This document shows, one piece after another, positions 33,023 through 44,350 of a stretch of DNA of 64,000 nt. Under the pieces are notes generated by a model, which ran no database searches, was not told the origin of the DNA, and saw only the letters and a list, made by a program, of their open reading frames with translations. The stretch covers positions 11,089,951-11,153,950 of the forward strand of contig NC_059076.1 of assembly GCF_020497125.1 (NCBI RefSeq), written 5' to 3'. The translations under genes and the position numbers were made by a program. Each line of letters starts with the position of its first letter. Position 1 is the first letter of the stretch. The stretch is from Mauremys mutica. Its lineage: Eukaryota; Chordata; Testudines; Geoemydidae.

Positions 33023-33590
33023 TTTGAATACATGGCCCCTCAGTTTTCTCTTCTCCAGACGAAACAAACCTAATTTTTTCAATCTTCCTTCATAGGTCAT
33101 ATTTTCTAGACCTTTAATCATATTTGTTGCTCTTTTCTGGACTTTCTCCAGTTTGTTCACATCTTTCCTGAAATGTGGTGGCCAGAACTGGACACACTAT
33201 TCCAGCTAAGGCCGTATCAGTGCAGAGTAGAACAGAAGTAGTACTAAAGGAGTACTGTGGAAAGAGATCTTGTAACGCTGTTGCAAAAAAAGCAAACGCT
33301 CCTGCTAATACATCCCAGAATGATGTTTGCTTTTTTGCAACAGCGTTACAAGATCTCTTTCCACAGTACTCCTTTCTAGGCAGCCATTTCCCATTGTGTA
33401 TGTGCACAACTGATTGTTCCTTCCTACGTGGAGTACTTTGCATTTGTCCTTATTAAATGTCATCCTATTTTTACTAATGGTCAACACGGTCAAGATATAC
33501 CACATCTACCACTTCCCCCCATCCACAAGGCTTGTTACCTTGCCAAAGAATGCTATTAGGTTCGTTTGACAGGAAAGCCTGTGGGACAAA
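33023..33590 (-). mobile_element. CR1 LINE, antisense, continued, with internal inverted duplication
   Basis: CTCAGTTTTCTCTTCTCCAG, GGACTTTCTCCAGTTTGTTC and CCAGAATGATGTTTGCTTTT continue the antisense CR1. The text between 33246 and 33375 is rearranged (see the inverted repeat). CTTCCCCCCATCCACAAGGC near 33512 is still CR1. Confidence 0.8.
33246..33375. repeat. Local inverted duplication with 51-52-bp arms
   Basis: The left arm 33246-33297 is the inverse complement of the right arm 33325-33375 except for one extra A in a poly-A run. The spacer is 27 bp. The right arm is in normal CR1 order, so the left arm looks like an inverted copy pasted in, as expected from template switching during replication. 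Confidence 0.9.
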
Positions 33591-33600
33591 TGCAGGTATG

Positions 33601-33774
33601 TAAGCTGAGGCAACATCATTGACTTTAACAGAGTTGTGCCCACTTACGTTAGGCCTAATTTTAACAAACTGGAAATGATGGTTTATTTATGCATATAATT
33701 TGTTATTTGTCCAAATTCAACCCTAGTGTAAGGGGGCACAACTCTGTTAAAGTCAATGATGTTACTTCAGCTTA
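33601..33774. repeat. Long inverted repeat, 47-bp arms
   Basis: Arms 33601-33647 and 33728-33774 pair at 44 of 47 positions (core CATCATTGACTTTAACAGAG), with an 80-bp AT-rich spacer that also pairs weakly. It resembles a well-preserved member of the palindromic MITE-like families in this window. Confidence 0.8.
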
Positions 33775-36314
33775 GACACCAGTGGCTACATGTGACCCTC
33801 AGGTATACAACTGTATGTCAGAGTAACTCTACTCAAGTCTACAGTTAGAGATATGTAAGGGAGATCAGAATCAGTGTGTAAGATATATAGATATATATAA
33901 AGCTACTATCATTTGTTTGTATATATGAGAGAGAGAGAGAACCACACACTCACAATGGGCCCAGCAGTTTATTTAAATAATCACAATGGTGTCGCATAAC
34001 AAACATGTGATTAATGTTTGTCATCATTACCATGCAATACAAGATTGCAAACTTTGTTGCAAAAAGATAGCACTGGGCCTATGTAGACCAAGCACATTGG
34101 TCCTTAAAAAAGGTGATGCCAAAAAGAAAATGATGCTACCATGGGACCATGGCCATTAGGCAAGAGAATGGGGTGACAGACGTTGGCTATATGATCTCTT
34201 CCATTGCTAAGGCACCAGGACCCAATGCTGGAAACTCTTATATACGTGTCTAACTTACCACATATGTGCAGCCCAGCTGACGTCAAGGGAACCAATCATG
34301 TGTGTAAAGTTAAGCGAGTAAGTATGTAAAAGATCAGGCTATCGTTCCCAAAGGATATAACATGTAATCTTGTGAAAATGGTAGGTCGTATTTTGCCCCT
34401 ATTAAACTTAAAATATTCCTTTTAAATTATTAAAATGTTGCTTCAGATTGCCTCAAATTTCCTCCAAAGATGTGTGCAACTTATCATATTTGTTCCCCTT
34501 GTAGTATAATTCTTTTTGCATTCCTAGCCAAATTAAGGGCGGAGAAGTGCTAATGTATATTTTCAGTATTATTTTCATCCTTACTAGACTCCCCACTGCT
34601 AGCATGAATTCTAGCCTCACCCTTTTAGCGTCTCTCTCTGTTCTGCCTTCAACATTGTTCACAACTGAACAGCCGCATTCACTGGAAACAACACAGGTTT
34701 CCAACTGTGGTGCCCTAAATATGCCAGTTACAATCAAAGCTACATGACATGGCTCAATGGTGCCAAAATCCTCCTTGTTCTTCCATCCCTCCTTTTTTTT
34801 GAAAATTATTATTATTTCTACCCTAAAATCAGTCAACAGTGCAGGGATTTCAATGCAAAATCTCAGGCTCCACTCAGAACAAGAAAGAGCAACTCTAATA
34901 TATTCATGAACCATGCTGACTAATCTAACCCTTAGTTATTTTTAACTTCAAAAGACACACACGTAAGGGAAGCTTTCTCAGAAGAACGAACCAGAAACAC
35001 TGCTCATCAAAAACCAAGCACTCCCCCCTACCCAGACAACAGACATCTGCAAGGTCAACTCTGCTGAATTTCCCCACTGACATATGCGTTTTGCCCTGGT
35101 TTGCTTTCATCGGCAGGGGCAACTGTTTTCTCTCTTTCAGAACAAATGTAATTAATTAGTCAACTCTTTAGTATCTGCTGCAATGAATAAACAATTATGA
35201 GCAAACCCAGTATCCTCAACATCTCCACAAGACAAGGTTCCTTAGTGCATGTTTGTTTTCCTCTCTCAGCTTAAAAAAAACCCAGAACATGTAGCTGTGC
35301 AGTGAGCCCCAGCAAACAGCCAAGTCTCAAAGGACCATCGAGGGTTTCCTGCTGTATGCTGCAGGAAGTTCAGAGAAATCAACAGGGAACAAAAGAGACT
35401 GGTTATACAAAAGTACAGCAGGTGTGTCAGGCTCTAATTTGGAAAAAAAAAGTCCTAAGAGGTGTTTGCAAGGAAGTTTAAAAAAAACCCACAAGAGGGA
35501 AAGTTCTAAAAACACTAACCCAACTGATTGTAACTACCGAAACAAAAATATCAGACATAATTGCTGAACAAATAGAGCCAACTAAACCCCAGTGTTTACT
35601 TTAAAAGGCAATTGTTGCAATTAGCCGGATGTAATTACAAGCACATGCGTTTCTGTACGGCCAAATCAAACAAGATGTAAAGCATGTGTCTGCAGGGAGT
35701 TCTGGGTGGGGTGTACCCAGACCTAAGAGCCTTGCAGGGTGTCCTACCCTGATTCTGCCCCTCTCTAGGAAATCAAAAGAAAAGAGGAAATAAGGCTGCT
35801 TAGTATAGAAATCCTGTCTGGATCTGGTATAAATATTTCTCTTACACCATTTCCCATTGTTTCGATGTCTGTGGGTTTGATATGTGATAAAAGGGGATGT
35901 TTAGTAAAAGCAAGTGCAGTTGCTGCTTGTCAAGCTTAATCATTGTCACAGCCACATCTACATACATTTCTAATGTGGCTCGCTGTATTGAAATCTACCA
36001 AGTACCCTAGGAAATGCGCCAGGAGGGGTATAAAGTGCAAGCATGCTAGACATGTCCCATTTTTAATAAAGAAAGCCCAGCCACATATGCTGGGGTTTTT
36101 TGTTTATCCCAACGTCTTTTACCTCGTGATCACAACTACATGCATAATTCTGCTCTCAGGTGACTCTAGGGTAATTCAGTGAAGTGAAACCAGATTTACA
36201 GCAACTGAGAGCTGAAGACAAAATTGTCCCCTCTGCCAGTAGTGGCGATAGGATAAAAACCTTGCCCAGGTGCTGCATAAAGGGGCACCTGAGGCATCAT
36301 CAACCCTATAGGAC
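33775..36314. other. No gene recognised
   Basis: A GA run lies at 33929-33941. The 153-codon antisense frame at 34453-34914 is A/T-driven and shows no domain. Several short A-runs occur near 35270-35490. No repeat ends are identified. Confidence 0.4.
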
Positions 36315-37075
36315 CACTTAGGATGGAAGAATTCCATGTGCTGCTACAGACTAGGGACCGAATGGCTAGGCAGCAGTTCTGCAGAAAAAGGACCTAGGGG
36401 TTACAGTGGATGAGAAGCTGGATATGAGTCAACAATGTGCCCTTGTTGCCAAGAAGGCTAATGGCATTTGGGGCTGTATAAGTAGGGGCATTGCCAGCAG
36501 ATCGAGGGACGTGATCATTCCCCTCTATTCGACATTGGTGACACCTCATCTGGAGTACTGTGTCCAGTTTTGGGCCCCACACTACAAGAAGGATGGGGAA
36601 AAAATGGAAAGAGTCCAGAGGAGGGCAACAAAAATGATTAGGGGGCTGGAGAACATGACCTACGAGGAGAGGCTGAAGGAACTGGGATTGTTTAGTCTGC
36701 AGAAGAGAAGAATGAGGGGGATTTGATAGCTGCTTTCAACTACCTGAAAGGGGGTTCCAAAGAGGATGGATCTAGACTGTTCTCAGTGGCGGCGGATGAC
36801 ATAACAAGGAGTAATGGTCTCAAGTTGCAGTGGGGGAGGTTTAGGTTGGATATTAGGAAACACTTTTTCACTAGGAGGGTGGTGAAGAACTGGAATGGGT
36901 TACCTAGGGAGGTGGTGAAATCTTCTTCCTTAGAGGTTTTTAAGGTCAGGCTTGATGAAGCCCTGGCTGGGATGATTTAGTTGGGAATTGGTCCTGCTTT
37001 GAGCAGGGGGTTGGACAAGATGACCTCCTGAGGTCCCTTCCAACCCTGATATTCTATGATTTTATGATTCTTTAA
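36315..37075 (+). mobile_element. CR1 LINE, 5'-truncated, 3' end intact
   Basis: Two successive frames encode the CR1 ORF2 C-terminal region: [40 protein letters not shown] and [20 protein letters not shown], then [19 protein letters not shown] and [20 protein letters not shown]. The frame changes near 36722. The 3' end CCAACCCTGATATTCTATGA followed by TTTTATGATTCT is the CR1 octamer tail. It supplies the tail to which the SINE at 48860 is nearly identical. Confidence 0.92.
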
Positions 37076-37329
37076 CCCATACTCTGCAGATGGCCCCCTG
37101 GGATCCTGATCCAGAGTTCAGCAGATGGCAGGTTGTGGGTGGGTACTTCCTGTGCTTTACCCCTCCACAACCTTTGTGAGGATTTTAACAGATACAAGCA
37201 TGGGAAATGCTCCGCACAGGCCCTGTGCTCTGTTGAGGAGGGGGCTCCAGGGATAGCGGACAGTGGGAGAGCTATGCTACCAGGTACCAGGAGTAGAGCA
37301 GGGAAACCAGGAGGAGAATATAGCACCAT
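37076..37329. other. No gene recognised
   Basis: Short intervening unique sequence between CR1 and MIR. Confidence 0.4.
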
Positions 37330-37520
37330 ACATAGCAGGAAGGATAGTCCAGGGGATCGGGCATTGGATTATGAGTCTGGAGATGTGGGTCCAATTCCCA
37401 GCTCTGTCACAGACTGCCTACGTAGCCTTGGGTAAGTCACAATCTACTCCAGGCCTCATTCCCACCTGTAAAATGGAGATAAAACTTCCTTACCTTCCAG
37501 GGTGTTCAGAGAATAAAATC
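37330..37520 (+). mobile_element. MIR-like SINE
   Basis: GATTATGAGTCTGGAGATGT, GGTCCAATTCCCAGCTCTGT, CTTGGGTAAGTCACAATCT and CTGTAAAATGGAGATAAAAC are in MIR order, including a recognisable B box (GGTCCAATTCC). Confidence 0.8.
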
Positions 37521-38269
37521 CATCCATGACTGCCAGGTGCCCAGTGATACGACCCAGGAAGGGTTGCTACCCATCCAGACTTTACCGGGTGCCAAAGGTA
37601 AGCAGCTAAATAGACTGGGCCACTGGACAGACAGTTCTAACCTCCAGTGCTTTCCCCAAGAACCACAAAGTCAATGGGCCAGAACCTGAGCTGGTGTAAA
37701 TTGACATAGCTTTAATAAAGTTCCACTGATTGACACCAGCTGTGGGTTTGACCCACTGTAATTAATTAAGAAATGGCAAAAATGGCTTATTTGTATCTGG
37801 AGACATAGCTGTGGGAAGGGCATGCACAGCCCTGGCTCCAGGTTGGATTGGATTGCCCCTCCACCGTCATAGATTTCATTTCTCAAGCTGCTTGCAGGTG
37901 GAGTGGTTTTCACCAGTGGCGCTACTCTGCATTTCACTGGTGATGGTGAGATCAGGAGCAGACTGAATTAAGGCCAAACAGGAATTTTCTTCCTGTATAT
38001 TTGGAAACAGCTTAGCAAAACTGAGGCTGCTACCACAATATAAATAATAAGTTATCATCATTTGCAGTAATAGGATGTAGACAAAATTACTGCCCATACT
38101 GACCACCCCATGGAACCCAATTGATTTCAAAACATGAAAATTACCATGTGTCATTCTCAGGATAACTTAATATTTTGCTAAACCACCCTAAAATTATTCA
38201 TCTTTGTACTGAAGACAAGTGTTGAGAATTTCAATCTGAGTCTAATGCTGCCCTGAAAATCATAAGTGT
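37521..38269. other. No gene recognised; one palindromic repeat
   Basis: 37675-37745 has the imperfect inverted pair CCTGAGCTGGTGTAAATTGA and TTGACACCAGCTGTGG. The rest is unique-looking. Confidence 0.4.
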
Positions 38270-38565
38270 TCATAAAAATCATGTGTCCAGTCCAAAAATA
38301 ATGAAATCAGCTTAAATATCATGAAGGTTTTTTTTTAAACTAATAAATTTGTGTCCTATTTTTATTTGCCTTCTGGTATCTGAGCTGGCTTTTAGGGTGC
38401 ATTCACTTAACATTCCCACGCTTTCCTATGCAACCATGAGTACTAGAGGTTTACTTTTGTAGGAAAGAGAGATTCTCATGCAATCTCTTGATTCTAACAG
38501 CTGTAGCTTTAACAAAATACTAAATTTCACGAGACTCATGATAAAATCATGAGAACCGGCAACAC
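38270..38565 (+). repeat. Interspersed 'atcatgag' repeat
   Basis: AATAATGAAATCAGCTTAAA, CAACCATGAGTACTAGAGGT, AGAGAGATTCTCATGCAATC and ATAAAATCATGAGAACCGGC occur in the same order as 11765-12045. It ends GGCAACACT. Confidence 0.55.
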
Positions 38566-39737
38566 TCTATGAATTACTGAAAGGAGGAGTTTCAGGAGGA
38601 TATATTATCATAATAGTAACTGTAGTATCCCTGCAACAGTCGTATAATAAATGTAGCCATAAAATTCTTGAAGTGAATAGAAACTGAAGGATGGTATTAG
38701 ATAGGGGGAGAAATATGATGCAAAGGGGTTATTCCAGTACATATACTATATCCAGACACAGTTCTCACTGACAGGAAGTGTTGCATGCGGAAAGGTTTCT
38801 CCTTTGCTTCCTGCAGAGATGTGTATGTGTCCATTCCCTGAACCTTCCCCTCAAAGGATGTCCTGAGAACAACAAATTTGCCTTGAGAAACCTGGCTTCC
38901 CAAGGAATAGCCCACCTTCCTCGGATCTTATTTTAAAATTAAAGCTCCCCACTTCCAAATCTGTATGCCAAGCTGAGCGTTATTTTAAATATTTACATCA
39001 GGCTGATCTTTAAAAGAAATATTACACAAACGAGAGGATTGGAGCTTTGCTGATTGTAGAGGTGATAAATGGGTCGAGGAGGCAGATCAGAAAGATACTT
39101 CTCACCACTTGAAAAATACTGCCAATATGTTAGGCCAAACAGACAATTGGGCTAATTGGACCTCATTAATTTTTATGAAGCCCCATGAAAACGAAGGAAA
39201 TTTAGGGACTTCTGGCAATTCAAAAACCAATTCTGACTGCCTGATTCACTTTTTATTGATTTGGGCAAGTTAATTTAAGAAACAAATCCTTCTCTATTGA
39301 CTCAATTACAAGTTGATTTGGTATTCATGGGTCTAGGTTATGATTTTAAGCCAAGGGAGGTAGCTGGAAAGTAAATCTGTAAATATATAAAGCTTCTCTG
39401 GGGAATGGCAAAAGAAAGCTGAGGCCTATGCTTAGAACAGTTAGCGTCTTCCCTGCTTTGGATTGCACATGCACATACAAATCTACGGGACATTCGGGCT
39501 GTTATGATTTCTGCACTTACGTCTGTAACAGTGTTTTAGTATTGCTGAAAATACAATACTGCTGTCTTATGCTGCGGAGGGAAATACTAAAAAGAGTTGG
39601 CACCATAGAAAATAATATATCATCCAGTACCTAAAAAATCTTTTGTTAGCGGGACATTCTCCACTCAGATCTTCACAGCTGATCTTAACTCTATATATTG
39701 TTCTGCTGGCATGTGATCATTAAGATGCTCACACGTG
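38566..39737. other. No gene recognised
   Basis: AT-rich unique-looking sequence with several TAATT words (39150-39260). No repeat family is seen. Confidence 0.4.
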
Positions 39738-39850
39738 TAATAATAATAATAATACCTAGCTTATATAGCACTTTTCATCTGTCTATCTCCAAGCGATCCA
39801 CAAAGGAGGTCAGTGTCATTACCCTCACGTAGAGAGAGCACAGTACAACA
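39738..39850 (+). mobile_element. MIR-like SINE fragment
   Basis: TAATAATAATACCTAGCTTA, TAGCACTTTTCATCTGTC and CCACAAAGGAGGTCAGTG match the left portion of the SINE split at 46618-46693. Confidence 0.6.
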
Positions 39851-39892
39851 GTCAAAATCCTCCATGCACATCTCAAAGGGGAACTCTGTCTT

Positions 39893-39950
39893 TAGGGCCT
39901 GATCCAATTTCTATTAACATCAATGGAAAGAATTGGATCAGGCCCCTAGT
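39893..39950. repeat. Palindromic 'gcctgatccaatt' repeat
   Basis: GGGCCTGATCCAATTTCTAT on the left and AAGAATTGGATCAGGCCC on the right are inverse complements around CATCAATGG. Confidence 0.65.
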
Positions 39951-40529
39951 GCAGTTCAGGAGAAACTCTCCATTCTCTACAATCTCTTACATGTCTGAAG
40001 TCAAAGACAACTACAGTCAGCTTTTGGCTATCTGTGACTGCTGGCGTACAACCAATCCAAATTAGGCCTCTGTTTCCATATATAAATTATTGTCATTTGC
40101 ATGACAATCAGTAGCCAATCAAAATTCGATTTCAAGATGACACTTCAGTCATTTACAGCTGCTGACTGTCTGCAACTCCAGGTATGGTATTTCAGAACCC
40201 CCTCCTGATTAAAGACTCCTATCAGTCCCACTCAGCAACAGGTGCGGGAGCTGGGGATTCCCAGCAATTCACAGGAACGCTCAGCCCTGTGCAGGATTAA
40301 GCCCCACATTGTTTCATCAAAATTCTCTGTGCAATCGCAGTATCAACCCCATCCATACAAGCCAAAACCACAGCAAAGAACCCCTGGGGATGATGGGTCT
40401 CTTAGAATCACAAAAAAGCCCTTACTTGCATTCCTCACTCTCACGGGTGAGCCCATAGTTTTCACTATGGCTGCTCACAAGATGCAGAATAAGGCCAAAT
40501 ATAAATAAAGACATTACACTGTTGCCAAC
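39951..40529. other. No gene recognised
   Basis: Unique-looking sequence. The 88-codon frame at 40242-40508 has no domain I recognise. Confidence 0.35.
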
Positions 40530-40815
40530 GCTTGGAAATTTATCACAAAACTGTTTGAAGTTTGGTTTTTTGAAGTGCCAGCTCCTGGAGTCATGTGAGC
40601 TCCTCAGCTTTCATTTAAAACAAAGAGTAAGTTTCTGACCCACCACAACTGCAGAGAACAGCATGTAAACATGACCCACGTGCATTCTAACGGCTCTAAA
40701 AAGAGAAGGAAAAAGAACTCGGAGTTTATCACTTTTAAAAAACGTCATGATTGGGGTGGGGTGGAGGTCTGACTCATGATTTTTGAACATGTGGGGCTGG
40801 CAATGCTGCAGAAAT
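40530..40815 (-). repeat. Interspersed 'atcatgag' repeat, inverted copy
   Basis: CAGCTCCTGGAGTCATGTGA and CTGACTCATGATTTTTGAAC are inverse forms of words in 11765-12045. It ends in GGGGCTGGCAATGCTG. Confidence 0.45.
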
Positions 40816-41284
40816 AAATCAATCCCTGACCATGCAGCTCCATTTTTTCCAGTCAGAGCTTGTTGTTTTGGTTTGTTTCTTTTCCCTCCTATTGCCAGCA
40901 ATTCCCTCGGGGGAATTTTCAACACAGAAATCTACATTCAAAATAGAAACTATTAGTGCTGCTCTTGGCTTCAGAAAGCAAACGTCTGAGACTTACCCCA
41001 TTTTTCGGGTAGGCTATCCATCCCAGATCCCCCATGACGGTGCGCGAGTCCAGTAAATTCACTAAACAGAAACGAGAAGAAGAAAGCCTTAATGAGGCTG
41101 CATGGATACAAGCGTCAGTAAACACATGAGGCTTTGCTGGCCCTGGTAAGGGCACTTGGCAATTAGCAGAAAGGGAATCTGATTGCTGTTAAAAGAAAAT
41201 ACAATCAAGACAAGTTATTGTAATGTTTAGACTAGAATCCTGCAGGCATTTAAGCAGCTGCCTAACGTCACTCAGGTAAGCAGT
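40816..41284. other. No gene recognised
   Basis: A 74-codon + frame at 40832-41056 starts with a hydrophobic run but lacks any known domain or splice support. Confidence 0.35.
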
Positions 41285-41500
41285 GTATTACCATAGCACC
41301 TGGGAGTCCCAGCTGTGGGCCAGGATCCTGTGGTGCTAGGTGCTGTACAAATCCAGACACGTCCATGTAACTCTTTGCAAGATTGGGGCTTCAGATGAAG
41401 TTCTTTGGGGCACAAGTCAGTCATTTTTATGAGGTGTGTACAGTCCCTAGCGTGGTGGGGCCTTGATGCCCCAATGGGATTACGGCAGTATAAAGAACAA
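41285..41500 (+). mobile_element. Ancient amniote SINE/LINE fragment
   Basis: TATTACCATAGCACCTGGGA and GGTGCTAGGTGCTGTACAAA match 15925-16010 in order. Segment 41415-41500 (TAGCGTGGTGGGGCCTTGAT) is of a similar old repeat type. Confidence 0.45.
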
Positions 41501-42299
41501 ACAACCAGTAATTTATAAATGGAACAAAGAGTGCAAATGATTCTGTTAATATAAAGTTGCAGCTCACTTTAAAAATTAATGTGCGGGCCCCTTTTATTAT
41601 TTTGTAAAACATGGTGGCGGGCAGAAAGCAGTCCTTACACAACGCTGTCGGAAAAAGTTCCAGCCTATTTCTTCACTAAAGACTGTGCATCTCTGGAGTA
41701 AATTGCAGGCTGCTTGACTGTGGCTAAATTCACTGAATTTTGCCCTGGCAAGCCACACGAGCAATTAAAAAAACAATTTACATTAAACAGCAATAAACTA
41801 TTCCCAAGCTTATAACATTTTTTCATGAATTCCCTAAAATCTGTAGTCCAAATAGTGAGTGTAATTAAAAAATAAATCTACACACATTTAGCCAAGCTAA
41901 GAAAAATTGCAGCAGCTCTTGGTGCTGTCTCTGTAGTTAAGAGTCTGTTGTGCTTTGCATTACTAGCTCTGTTTTTAGAGCGGTAAAACTGTCGGATACT
42001 AATGGTCTCGGGATTGAAACTTGTCATACAAAGTTGCAGACAAAGAGGAAACTTCTCTCTTAATGGAAGAGAGAATCACTTCTCTTCCATGAACAGATGT
42101 CCTTTTCACAATAGATTTTATATTTATGCCACACAACCTCACTTTCCTTGTTCAAATCCCTCCTCAAAGCCACTTCTTTCAGTCAGCCTTTCATTTCTGG
42201 CCACCACACTGATTATAAAAATAAACTCAGAACACAATTTTCAAAACTGGGTACCTAAAATTAGGATCCTAAGTCATTGGTTAGGCATTTAAATAAACA
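41501..42299. other. No gene recognised
   Basis: AT-rich unique-looking sequence. Confidence 0.4.
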
Positions 42300-42392
42300 A
42301 GGCCGATTTTCAAAAGGTACTGAGCACTCAAAGAACTTCTTGTGGACAATGGGAACAGCTGTGCTCTCAGCACCCTTTGAAAATTAGGTCAC
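42300..42392. repeat. Palindromic 'gattttcaaaag' repeat
   Basis: CCGATTTTCAAAAGGTACTG on the left and CAGCACCCTTTGAAAATTAG on the right are inverted. It lies directly beside the MITE that follows. Confidence 0.6.
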
Positions 42393-42395
42393 TAA

Positions 42396-42690
42396 GGGCT
42401 GGTCTACACTAAGGGGAAAAATCGATATAAGATACGCAACTTCAGCTACGTGAATAACGTAGCTGAAGTCGAAGTATCTTATATCGATAACTTACCCGTC
42501 CTCACGGCGCGGGATCGATCTCCGGGGCTCTCCATATCGACGCCGCCACCGCCGTTCGCGGTGGTGGAGTTCCGGAATCGATATAAGCGCGTTCGGGGAT
42601 CGATATATCGCGTCTAGATGAGACGCGATATATCGATCCCTGAAAAATCGATCGCTACCCGCCGATACGGCGGGTAGTGTAGACGTAGCC
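42396..42690. mobile_element. Hairpin-rich Harbinger-type MITE, copy A
   Basis: Termini are GGGCTGGTCTACAC and GTGTAGACGTAGCC, flanked by TAA and TTA. The 295-bp body is a chain of hairpins: ATCGATATAAGATAC (42421-42435) with 42474-42488, enclosing ACTTCAGCTACGT with its inverse; CCACCGC with GCGGTGG; GATCGATATATCGCGTCT (42598-42615) with 42621-42638; CTACCCGCCG (42655-42664) with 42668-42677. All four stems are perfect. Homologous to 19036-19321. CpG content is strikingly high against the AT-rich surroundings. Confidence 0.85.
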
Positions 42691-42693
42691 TTA

Positions 42694-43759
42694 TTTGGAG
42701 TCTAAACATTCACTCCGAAGGGGAACTAACATGATGTGTATGTAACATTAAGCATGTCATAATATGCTACATTATCTCCATAGCTTTCCCATCAATCCTT
42801 TGCGCTGTCTGTCTGCACACAGATAATCAAGTGGACCAATGAAAACTCTTGACATGTGTATAGCCCCCCACATACACACACTCAATTCAGCCAATTGGAT
42901 TGCAGTACGCAAATTAATGTGAGAGGAATACTGAGGATTGGTTGAGCACCTTTTATGTCAATGGCACTACTTGCAAATGACCTGATCAGCTGTACTTGGC
43001 TGGTCAGTAATTACAATTGTTTACATCCTATCATTAATAATTTGTTTTCATTTGAACCTAGTTTTTCAAATACGCCTATTATTCACAGATCAGTCAATGA
43101 GAAGCTTGAAGGTTTAGTAACAAGCCATTTGTTAACTAGAAGGGTGTGAAAAAAATGAGATTAAAATAAAAAGAATTTTTAAAAAAAAATGTCAGAGGAG
43201 ACTTTTAAATTACTGAAATACAGATTTAACTGAAACAAATCCTCAGCAAATTCAGTCTTTGCTCATAGATTATGTGCTGTAAACTGGGGGGAGGCCTGCT
43301 ATGGCTTTTTTTAAACAAGGAGTTTAAAGTCCCCTACTTGAAGTGAAAAAAAATGACCCCAACTTTAACTCTGGAGCCACAGTCAGTACCTATAAACTAG
43401 CTGCTTAGCTAGACATTCATACAGTGCTCATCACCATGGTACCTGGGTGCCTTCTCACAAGAGCAGGCACCTAGATTGTGTCTAAGCTAATACATCTCCA
43501 TGAGAGTGTAGCAAGAATTCTCTAGCCCCTTTCAGCACCTCAGCTGCTGGGTGGCTGGGCTGCTTCCAAGTTTATTCCTTCCGGTTAAACAAAGGCAAAA
43601 TTGGGACTTTGCTCTTCTGCCAGTCTGGAGCACCATAAGACCAGGAATGGCTTCCTGGAGGATGCTGGGGTATAGTCAGGATCCAGCCCCTCCTTGGCTG
43701 ACTCTTTAACCCACTAAATGATTTAACCCAATTATTCTCCACTGCTCTGGATGTTATTG
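42694..43759. other. No gene recognised
   Basis: AT-rich unique-looking sequence. A 64-codon frame at 42955-43149 shows no recognisable domain. Confidence 0.4.
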
Positions 43760-43840
43760 TATAAGAGTCAGATTCTGCTGCCACTGAATTCAATGGGAAA
43801 AATCCTTCCGTTGACTTCAGTGGAAGTGGGATACACCTGG
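43760..43840. repeat. Palindromic 'tcaatgggaa...' repeat
   Basis: GAATTCAATGGGAAAAATCC and TTCCGTTGACTTCAGTGG form the centre. The outer words AGATTCTGCTGCCACTG and CAGTGGAAGTGGGA are partly inverted. Confidence 0.45.
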
Positions 43841-43939
43841 AACAGAAAGTCCAGTACCCAGGTACTGTTATACAGTGGTGCAGCGTCTGCGCTCATAATA
43901 CCCAGCAAGCTTACACAAAGAATACACATAAATATGAAT

Positions 43940-44350
43940 GTTTTAAGTAACTCTCCCAATTATATGGTTGCAAATTGTCAAAGAGGATTGTTGAAACAAA
44001 ATGGCAGAGTCACCAGTAATTCCCACTACCACAATTGCTGTAATTAAATTGTTCAGAACAGTATATTCTTGTTGTAAATTGCAATGGAGGCACAATGACT
44101 ATTGATTTACATTGTACAACTTAATTAAAACTTACTTGTCCTGGAGAAGCCACTAATGAGTGTAATTAGATGGAATGTTTGATACCACACAGTTGCTTTG
44201 TAAGACATGAATTAAATATCCAAAAAAAAATGGTAGGAAAAGGTGTTTTTAATCCAACATCAATTTCTAAGAGGAATGTGATATGGCGGTTAGGTGTAAT
44301 AGCTTTCTAGGCGGTTATCAACCGCAATAAAAAAATAAGTTTCCATACAG
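43940..44350. other. Repeat-free AT-rich block; possible conserved noncoding element
   Basis: ATTA-type words cluster (AGTAATTCCC, GCTGTAATTAAATTG, CAACTTAATTAAAAC, GTGTAATTAGATGG) together with ACAATG SOX-type words (GGCACAATGACT). No repeat or coding frame was found. The enhancer reading is inference from composition. Confidence 0.25.

Noticed and set aside
33114..33456. Open frames on both strands that look like each other (FFATALQDLFPQYSF)
   Set aside because: The likeness comes from the inverted duplication at 33246-33375 inside CR1, not from a gene.
34453..34914. 153-codon antisense frame
   Set aside because: No recognised domain, A/T-driven codons, no splice or promoter context.
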